A DNA stretch of 64,000 bases from Campylobacter massiliensis (GTDB lineage Bacteria; Campylobacterota; Campylobacteria; Campylobacterales; Campylobacteraceae): the NCBI RefSeq assembly GCF_014253065.1, contig NZ_JACLZK010000002.1, forward strand, positions 62,001-126,000, given 5' to 3'. Positions within the stretch are counted from its first letter, which is position 1. Each line of letters starts with the position of its first letter. The notes beneath the pieces were generated by a model. The model ran no database searches and had not been told where the DNA came from. It saw only the letters and a list, made by a program, of their open reading frames with translations. The position numbers were made by a program, and so were the translations under genes. Below, one piece after another: positions 58,304 through 64,000 of this stretch.

Positions 58304-59164
58304 ATGAAAAAAAGAGTTGCGATAGTAGGTTTTGGAAACGATGCGAAGCACTACTACAACGAGCTTCGCCGCTCAGAGCACTTTGAGCTGGCGGCGGTTT
58401 TTGACGGCGTGCAAAATAGCGAAATTTGCGGACGGATTCCTGTTTACGATAATATAAACGACCTTTTGGAGTCGGTGCGTATCGACGCCCTTATCGTCAC
58501 CGACACGCATAAATATCTAAATTTGATACCTAAGTGCTTAAATTTTATAAAATTTATCTTGCTTGATCCTTGGCTTTGCAAATCAGGCGAGATAAGGGAG
58601 CTAAAATACTGCTTTAAATCCCAAAATATAGGCGCTTATGTGGCTTTTATAGATAGATTTAATCCCGTTATCGCCTCTATAAAAAAAGAACTCGCCAAAG
58701 AAAAAGATATTTTTTCGATAAATATCGCTCGAGGGTTTAGTAGGGGCGTAAATTTGCATCTTGAAATTTTACAAAACATCGATGTTGCAAGGTTTATAAC
58801 GGGTAGCGAGATAATCTTTAGCAATAAAGTTTCAATCCAAAACGACGACAAAAGAAGCGAAACAGACTCGCTTTTTCAGCTTAAATTTAAAAACCAGACT
58901 CTAGCTAGTATCCATAACTCAAAGCGTTTTAAAGCGGAGCGATTTACGATCGAATTTGCCGCGAGCGGGGGCGTGTATTTCGGCGATATGTTGGGTCTTA
59001 AGTTAAACAAATACACGCTTGACGGGCAGCAAAATTTGAAAGTTTACAGCGATGTTTCGCCGGTTAAAGCGCTATTAAACGAGTTTTATCAGGCCTGCTG
59101 TGGTGCAAAAAGCGATCTAAGCACGCTTGAAGACGCCCTAAAGGCTCAGGAGATTTGCGAATGA
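58304..59164 (+). CDS. Gfo/Idh/MocA-type oxidoreductase, atypical
   Basis: 286 aa. N-terminal Rossmann fold (RVAIVGFGNDAKHYYNEL, ELAAVFDGV) and a C-terminal half of the family type. The usual E-K-P catalytic motif after the fifth strand is replaced: ILLDPWLCKSGEIREL. The second-motif histidine region is also poor. It may be a non-catalytic or specialised member. It overlaps hemH by four bases, an order recalled from C. jejuni. Confidence 0.72.
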   Translation: MKKRVAIVGFGNDAKHYYNELRRSEHFELAAVFDGVQNSEICGRIPVYDNINDLLESVRIDALIVTDTHKYLNLIPKCLNFIKFILLDPWLCKSGEIRELKYCFKSQNIGAYVAFIDRFNPVIASIKKELAKEKDIFSINIARGFSRGVNLHLEILQNIDVARFITGSEIIFSNKVSIQNDDKRSETDSLFQLKFKNQTLASIHNSKRFKAERFTIEFAASGGVYFGDMLGLKLNKYTLDGQQNLKVYSDVSPVKALLNEFYQACCGAKSDLSTLEDALKAQEICE

Positions 59165-60093
59165 GACTTATTTTACTACTAAATATGGGCGGACCGAACG
59201 ACCTTAGCGAGGTTGGAGTTTTTTTAAAAAATATGTTTAACGACCCGTATATCTTGGGAATAAAAAGCCCGATCTTGCGTAAATTCGTGGCGTTTATGAT
59301 AACTAGCTCGCGCCTAAAAACCGCGCAAAATAACTACCGCCAAATCGGCGGCAAGTCGCCTATCTGCGAGCTTACGGCAAGACTGTGCGGTAAAATTTCG
59401 CATTTTTTAGACGATGATACGGCGGTAGCCTTTGCGATGAACTATACGCCGCCTTTTGCGAAAGACGTTTTGGCCGAGTTTACGGAGGCCTCCGAGATCG
59501 TCGTTTTCCCGCTATACCCGCATCACTCGTTTACGACCGTATCGTCTAGTATAAGCGACTTTGAAAAAGCGCGGGCCGAGCTAAATTTAAAGGCGAAAGT
59601 AAAAATCGTCGAGCCGTTTTTCGAGGATGAGAGATATAACGAGATCATCGTAGACGGCATCGAAAAAAGCGCGCGCGATCTAAACGCTGATGAGATAACG
59701 CTGGTGTTTTCGGCGCACTCTTTGCCGCAAAAGATGATCGATGCGGGCGATATCTACGAGGAGCACGTCAAGCGGCACGTTCAAATTTTAACCGAAATTT
59801 TGGAGAAGCGAGGAGTTAAATTTAAGCAGATTTTGCTCGCATATCAGTCGAAGTTAGGCCCTGTAAAATGGCTCGAACCCTCGCTAAATCAAGCGTTAGC
59901 CGAGATGAAAGATAAAAAAGCGCTCATCTATCCGATCTCGTTTTGTATTGACAACTCCGAGACCGTTTTTGAGCTATCAAAGGAATTTAAGCGTATCGCA
60001 GACGAGCTAAAATTTGATTTTTACGACGTCGTAGCCTGCCCAAACGATGATGATAAATTTGCTAAATTTATCGCAGATAGAGCTAAGGAATAA
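59161..60093 (+). CDS. hemH: Ferrochelatase
   Basis: 310 aa from ATG at 59161 (TTG at 59155 possible). Inserts iron into protoporphyrin IX, the last step of heme synthesis. Marks: LLLNMGGPNDLSEVGVFL, FAMNYTPPFAKDVL, FPLYPHHSFTTVSS, the catalytic His in LVFSAHSLPQKMIDAGD and AYQSKLGPVKWLEPS, then PISFCIDNSETVFEL. Good fit to bacterial ferrochelatases. Confidence 0.95.
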   Translation: MRLILLLNMGGPNDLSEVGVFLKNMFNDPYILGIKSPILRKFVAFMITSSRLKTAQNNYRQIGGKSPICELTARLCGKISHFLDDDTAVAFAMNYTPPFAKDVLAEFTEASEIVVFPLYPHHSFTTVSSSISDFEKARAELNLKAKVKIVEPFFEDERYNEIIVDGIEKSARDLNADEITLVFSAHSLPQKMIDAGDIYEEHVKRHVQILTEILEKRGVKFKQILLAYQSKLGPVKWLEPSLNQALAEMKDKKALIYPISFCIDNSETVFELSKEFKRIADELKFDFYDVVACPNDDDKFAKFIADRAKE

Positions 60094-60133
60094 AATTTGC
60101 TTGTAAAAATGCATCTTGTATAAAGGATGCAAA

Positions 60134-60577
60134 ATGACGATCGAAGAGCAGAAATTTATCCAAAAGATTTTGGCCGAGCTTGCGCAAAAGAGCTCAAAAG
60201 CGGCAAAAGAGGGCGACTTTGAAAAGGAGCTTAAGAGAGCTGCAGAGCCGGTGAAAACCTCCAAAGAGCCAGATGTGGAGGGCTTTAAAAGGACTCTTAC
60301 CGAGCTTGGCGCGGCTGGATTTTTATCGCAAATGAACGAACAAAAAATCCAAGAAAAACTAAGAGCCAAAAAAGAGGAGCTGATGGAAGCTCTAGGGCTA
60401 AATACCGATATGAAAAAAAGCCTAAGAGACGAGCTTGAAGCCGTGCTAGACGAGCTTTTAACTAAATACGAAAAAGAGCTACGAGCTAGTTTGCAAAGCA
60501 ACTCATTACTAGAAAAACAGCAAGCCTTGCAGAATAAAAATCCGTCAATGCTAGGCACGATTTTAGGTATCGTATAA
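60134..60577 (+). CDS. Charged helical protein, unknown
   Basis: 147 aa from ATG at 60134 (AAAGGA ahead); a TTG at 60116 would add six residues. Entirely helical and highly charged (KFIQKILAELAQKSSKAAKE, then IQEKLRAKKEELMEALGL), with no membrane segment. No family recognised. It follows hemH by 40 bases and could be co-transcribed. Confidence 0.55.
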   Translation: MTIEEQKFIQKILAELAQKSSKAAKEGDFEKELKRAAEPVKTSKEPDVEGFKRTLTELGAAGFLSQMNEQKIQEKLRAKKEELMEALGLNTDMKKSLRDELEAVLDELLTKYEKELRASLQSNSLLEKQQALQNKNPSMLGTILGIV

Positions 60578-61024
60578 ATTTGGCGTAGTTTTAAGTCGCG
60601 GCGAGTCGGCATGAAATTTGAATTTAGTTAAGAATCAAAGCCTTAAAAGCTCGCCGAGACTAAATCGGCAATATATTAAAATTTGCGTTATTTAAGCGTA
60701 TTCATCCAAGATAAAAAGTAAAATTTTAGATAATTTTACAAACTAGCCTTTAAAAACAAAGTAGTAAAAAATTGTTTTATTGCGAATTATTAAATCTAAA
60801 AATATCTTTCAAATTTTAATCTTGCCTAAAAATCTTTTCGCTAAAAGCGGTTTACCTGTGTTATACAAATTTCTTTATCGTTGGTAGTTTTTGAAATTTG
60901 AGATTTATTACATAAAATTTAAGCAATTTACTATGAAGTCGGCAACAAGAACGATTGAATTTTGATTGGTATCTTTGTGGATTTAAAAAGTGAGGAGGCG
61001 AGAGTTTGTCTCGCCTAAAGTTGA
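60578..61024. other. AT-rich intergenic region, 447 bp
   Basis: No supported gene, RNA or strong hairpin. It separates the convergent unknown gene (plus) and the hibernation factor (minus). Confidence 0.4.
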
Positions 61025-61564
61025 TTAATAAAGTCCGAATTTGCCGTCAGAGCGTTTGTAGATTACGCGCATTTTGGCATCCATATCGTTAAATACATAA
61101 AACTGCGCATCGCTATCTTTTAGCTTTTGCATAGCCTCTTCGATTTCTAGCGGCTTGTATAGCTCAAGCTCCATAGGGATTATCTCGTCTACTTCGCCGT
61201 CGTTTATATGGTGTTCGTCGGCGATCGCAGCTCTAACAGCTTTGCCGTCGTCTTTGTTTTTGACGGTTGTGTTTTTGTCGTGCTCGCGGCGAAGCACCTT
61301 TGATGCGCGCTCAAGCGCAAGATCAACTGCGGCGTAGAGATCTTTATCTTTGTGGCGGATTACGATCGTGTCTTTTTTTGCCAAATTTAGCGCAAACTCT
61401 ACGCTAAAACCTTTTTTGCCGTTTTTTTCGTCCGCTGAAACTACGCAGCGACCTGAAATTATATCCAGTCCGTATTTGTTAAGCGCATCAAATGCGTTTT
61501 CTATGTGTTGCTTGATTGGGTCCGTTAGGTCAAATTGTTTACCTACGATGCTTAGATTCATCAT
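61025..61564 (-). CDS. hpf: Ribosome hibernation promoting factor, long form
   Basis: 179 aa. N-terminal HPF/RaiA domain (MNLSIVGKQFDLTDPIKQHI, DLYAAVDLALERASKVLRRE), then a linker and the C-terminal dimerisation domain (LYKPLEIEEAMQKLKDSDAQ, VFNDMDAKMRVIYKRSDGKFGLY). Long forms dimerise 70S ribosomes into 100S particles in stationary phase. A single transcription unit with an extended -10 promoter (TGCTATAAT). Confidence 0.93.
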   Translation of the reverse strand: MMNLSIVGKQFDLTDPIKQHIENAFDALNKYGLDIISGRCVVSADEKNGKKGFSVEFALNLAKKDTIVIRHKDKDLYAAVDLALERASKVLRREHDKNTTVKNKDDGKAVRAAIADEHHINDGEVDEIIPMELELYKPLEIEEAMQKLKDSDAQFYVFNDMDAKMRVIYKRSDGKFGLY

Positions 61565-61589
61565 CTCTCCTTTACGTTAAAGTGCTAAC

Positions 61590-61595
61590 ATTATA
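61590..61595 (-). promoter_or_regulatory. -10 element for hpf
   Basis: TATAAT on the minus strand with TGC just upstream (extended -10), 26 bases before the hpf start. Confidence 0.65.
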
Positions 61596-61612
61596 GCATA
61601 TAAAGTATTATT

Positions 61613-62071
61613 TTAGAGTTTTTGAATCGTGCGTCTGTGAATTCTTATCGGTGGTATATTTCTACCATCATTACTAATGCTTGTGACGGTAGTGTTTAGT
61701 ATTACCGTTCCAACTGATTCTGGAGTGCTTATGGCTGTCACACCGGTCCCGTTGCAGGTGCCGATTACGCCAAAGATCTTTTCCACTTTAACACTTACAT
61801 TAAATAATGAGTTTGATGGTTCATTACCTGGAAAAAAAGAGGATACTATTGTCGCTCCAGCTGGGCAATCAGTACTAAAATTTCTTGATAGTAAATTTAA
61901 TATAGCCATCTCGGTAGCACCTTGGGCTAAGAGCTCAGCTTGTTCTCTCAAAAAGACATCCGTGGTTTGCTTTGCAGTTAAGGATGAAATATTAAGGGAA
62001 AACATAGATAGGGTAGCTATTAAAACTATAAAAATTATCGCTGTAATTAGACTAAAACCTTTTCTCATCAA
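61613..62071 (-). CDS. Pseudopilin-like protein without Glu5
   Basis: 152 aa. Prepilin-type N-terminus RKGFSLITAIIFIVLIATLSM: cleavage after G, then F. The fifth residue of the mature form is Thr instead of the usual Glu, a feature of GspK/PilX-type minor pseudopilins. The rest is a small beta-rich domain (VSVKVEKIFGVIGTCNGTGV). Overlaps the next gene upstream by four bases. Last of a four-gene run. Confidence 0.72.
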   Translation of the reverse strand: MMRKGFSLITAIIFIVLIATLSMFSLNISSLTAKQTTDVFLREQAELLAQGATEMAILNLLSRNFSTDCPAGATIVSSFFPGNEPSNSLFNVSVKVEKIFGVIGTCNGTGVTAISTPESVGTVILNTTVTSISNDGRNIPPIRIHRRTIQKL

Positions 62072-62976
62072 TACACCGCCTTTGTTTTACACACTGTGGT
62101 TTCGGCCTTGTTTTGACCGAGGGATTTGCCGGCATCTCTTATGCACAGCTTCATGACTATGGCGCCACTTGCTTCGGTGAAGTTAAATCTAGTTACGTTT
62201 TCTGCAAGCAAGACCTTGCTTGTTTTTGCATTATTGTATTTGTCTCCAACCCAAGGCCTATAGTTGTAGTGTAGCCATAAATCAAAGTCAGTATCTTCTG
62301 TTTTTTTCTTTTTTGGTACTACCGCGTAAGCTGTGTGGAGTAGGTAATACTGTTCGTAAATATTATCAGATGTATATTTTTTTATTTTTAGTTTATTGTT
62401 GCCATCTTTTTTAACGGTAGCTATATCATCGGCTTGATTTGAGCTATTGTATCCAAAGCCAGTTTGTACTATATATGGTTTAGCTACCTTAAAAAACAAA
62501 CCTACTTGTCCATTGTCAAGCGTGGCATTTTTGTCTGTTAAATCAGATATAGTATTGCTTGCTCTTTCTAGATTGCTATCAGGGGTTGATATGGTTCCGC
62601 CGTCTTTTGTTGCATCCCTTGCATTATCTGAGCTTTTTAGATCAACAAAACCGCTCCAACCGCCATCCTGAAAACTTTCATAGCTATAGCTTATCCATTC
62701 TAATATATCATAATCACTATTTAATCCAGGACTTGATGTTGATATAAAACTACTGTCAGAACTTTTTCTTCCTATAGTTGAGCTTTTTACCCTTATGGCA
62801 AGCCTTTTTGAGATTTGCTCCAGTGTTAGTTCTGTTTGTGTCTCAAGGGTATTTATTGCTCTTGCTTGTAAATAGTTTGTATATAAATTTTTTGCGATAT
62901 TAATGCCTGCAAAAGACAAAAGACCCATTATAACGATTACCAAGATAAGCTCGAGCAATGTAAAGGCTTTTTTCAT
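62068..62976 (-). CDS. Prepilin-type N-terminal methylation domain protein
   Basis: 302 aa beginning MKKAFTLLELILVIVIMGLLSFAGI, a class III signal with Glu5 present and Ala in place of Gly at the cleavage site. A large variable domain follows. Likely a minor pseudopilin of a type II secretion or competence-like system. One base separates it from the gene upstream. Confidence 0.75.
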   Translation of the reverse strand: MKKAFTLLELILVIVIMGLLSFAGINIAKNLYTNYLQARAINTLETQTELTLEQISKRLAIRVKSSTIGRKSSDSSFISTSSPGLNSDYDILEWISYSYESFQDGGWSGFVDLKSSDNARDATKDGGTISTPDSNLERASNTISDLTDKNATLDNGQVGLFFKVAKPYIVQTGFGYNSSNQADDIATVKKDGNNKLKIKKYTSDNIYEQYYLLHTAYAVVPKKKKTEDTDFDLWLHYNYRPWVGDKYNNAKTSKVLLAENVTRFNFTEASGAIVMKLCIRDAGKSLGQNKAETTVCKTKAVY

Positions 62977-62977
62977 T

Positions 62978-63616
62978 TTACCAAGACCCTGATAATATTT
63001 CTGGACTATCGCCTATATTTGCGGCAAAGGCACTAAGAGTTATAGTTTTGGTATCTTTGCCTAATGATGTTTTTGAGGTTACTTGCACTCTTGTTACCCC
63101 TTTGTTGTTGTCATAATTGCCTTGCATGTCGTAATAGTTTGAATCAGTTGTTATAACTGATTCTATTATATTATCTCTATCTCCGTACGTAACAGATGTG
63201 GTGGTCTTTAGGCCGCTTGATCCCTCGGCTGTGTTAAAGGAGTTTATGCTCTTGTCTAGCCCGTTACAACTCTCGTCAAAATTTACTGTTTTTATAACCC
63301 CCTTGGGATCCGGAAGCGCAAAAACTCTCCTGCCGTCTTCGCTTATTGTATTTTTAGTATAAAAATTATCGGTAGCATTGCCCATTGCGTTTCCAAATAT
63401 AGGCGTTGGATCTTTTAAAGAAAAACTACCTACACACGAATACGGCGCTTTTAATATAAGAGCCATTCTTGTCTTGGCATCCATAACGCTTTGTTGTATT
63501 AATCCTTGGGTATTATTGCTTAATGTTCGAGATATTACCGTAGGGATAGCTATCACAGTTATCCCTACTATCACTATAGATAAAATCAGTTCAATTAAAG
63601 AAAAACCTTTTCTCAT
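62978..63616 (-). CDS. Prepilin-type N-terminal methylation domain protein
   Basis: 212 aa from ATG at 63616 (TTG at 63628 is an alternative). MRKGFSLIELILSIVIVGITV is a perfect prepilin signal: Gly at -1, Phe at +1, Glu at +5. The remaining 180 residues are Ser/Thr/Asn-rich with two cysteines (PYSCVGSF, DESCNGL). Part of the same operon as its neighbours; its start overlaps the upstream gene's stop region. Confidence 0.78.
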   Translation of the reverse strand: MRKGFSLIELILSIVIVGITVIAIPTVISRTLSNNTQGLIQQSVMDAKTRMALILKAPYSCVGSFSLKDPTPIFGNAMGNATDNFYTKNTISEDGRRVFALPDPKGVIKTVNFDESCNGLDKSINSFNTAEGSSGLKTTTSVTYGDRDNIIESVITTDSNYYDMQGNYDNNKGVTRVQVTSKTSLGKDTKTITLSAFAANIGDSPEILSGSW

Positions 63617-63621
63617 GTCTC

Positions 63622-64000
63622 TTACCAATCCGATCTTTTGCTTGGTTTTTCAGAGTAACCGTTTAGGTCTCCTTCGTTGGTGTCTAGCACTTTGCCTGGG
63701 TTTGTGATTTTTTCACCTTTTTGATTAAGGGCTCGTCCACCCCACTTAGGCCTATCAAAAAACGTTACACTAAATTTATTAGACGTTGCCAAGTCGTCGG
63801 TTTTGTTGTATATAAGCCATTTTGATGCCACCATCTCTATCTCTGTAGTTTCAGCTTGGGTATCAGATAGCGTTAGTGTTTGGATACCATTTGATATGTC
63901 TTTAGATGTTAGACTAACGGTAGCTGATTTAGGTTTGTATTCACTTACCGAACCATATGAAGAATCCACATGAGATCCGTTTAGGTACCAGTCGGAGATG
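63622..64000 (-). CDS. Large surface or pilus-tip-like protein, C-terminal end only
   Basis: The frame is open from the right edge. It encodes at least 125 residues ending ...GYSEKPSKRSDW. Translation at the edge reads ISDWYLNGSHVDSSYG. Ser/Thr/Asp-rich beta sequence with ASKWLIYNKTDDLATSNKFS and VTFFDRPKWGGRAL. Directly upstream of three pseudopilin genes, it resembles the C-terminus of MshQ-type proteins of MSHA-like pilus clusters, but the visible part is too short to be sure. Confidence 0.6.
   Translation of the reverse strand, partial: ISDWYLNGSHVDSSYGSVSEYKPKSATVSLTSKDISNGIQTLTLSDTQAETTEIEMVASKWLIYNKTDDLATSNKFSVTFFDRPKWGGRALNQKGEKITNPGKVLDTNEGDLNGYSEKPSKRSDW

Overview
The window is chromosomal DNA of a Campylobacter (Campylobacterota). 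This is inferred from gene content and order: lepB-folD-hemL; glnA-cheZ-purE-glyQ-waaA-ffh-rpsP-rimM-trmD-rplS; alaS-maf-pbpA; aspA-dcuA; and a pflA-like gene. I recall these blocks from C. jejuni but have not searched. The base composition is richer in G+C than C. jejuni, and there are many TTG/GTG starts and a futalosine (menaquinone) pathway gene. This fits the C. rectus/showae/curvus/concisus side of the genus, but no species is claimed.

Layout. 1-7.5 kb: signal peptidase, folate enzyme, small c-type cytochrome, hemL, AtpZ-like protein, MFS permease, and a pair that looks like flagellar hook-length/export-switch proteins. 7.9-9.2 kb: a receiver-less CheB with CheR. 9.4-13.5 kb: MFS transporter, NlpE-like lipoprotein, SPFH/NfeD pair, short endonuclease V, His/Cys-rich lipoprotein behind a perfect palindrome. 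13.8-18 kb: mqnC, an M16-like protein without the zinc motif, recG. 18.4-26.7 kb: a tRNA array split by a 7.5-kb integrated element. 26.9-42 kb: the long conserved block from glnA to rplS. 42-48 kb: cupin, aspA, dcuA-type transporter, Asp/Glu racemase. 48-60 kb: pflA-like gene, paralogous membrane proteins, pbpA, maf, alaS, hemH. 61-64 kb: ribosome hibernation factor and a run of pseudopilin-like genes entering from the right edge.

The most interesting part is the element at about 18,480-26,018. It lies between 14-bp direct repeats that copy the 3' end of a tRNA-Lys(CTT) gene. It carries a tyrosine integrase broken by a frameshift, a RepA-type hexameric helicase, six iterons at 20-21 bp spacing next to an 11-bp inverted repeat, a MobC-like protein, and a relaxase joined to a primase-like domain. 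This is the toolkit of an IncQ-type plasmid (helicase, primase-relaxase, iterons, hairpin), but in an integrated form and without a recognisable RepC. It also holds a 15-base G tract placed so that slippage would switch between short reading frames.

The tRNA array has a textbook sigma70 promoter (TTGACA, 17 bp, TATAAT). The insertion cuts its last gene, tRNA-Glu(CTC), away from that promoter. Intergenic spacers of the host chromosome are strikingly dense in the hexamer AAATTT, which also builds low-complexity linkers inside some proteins.
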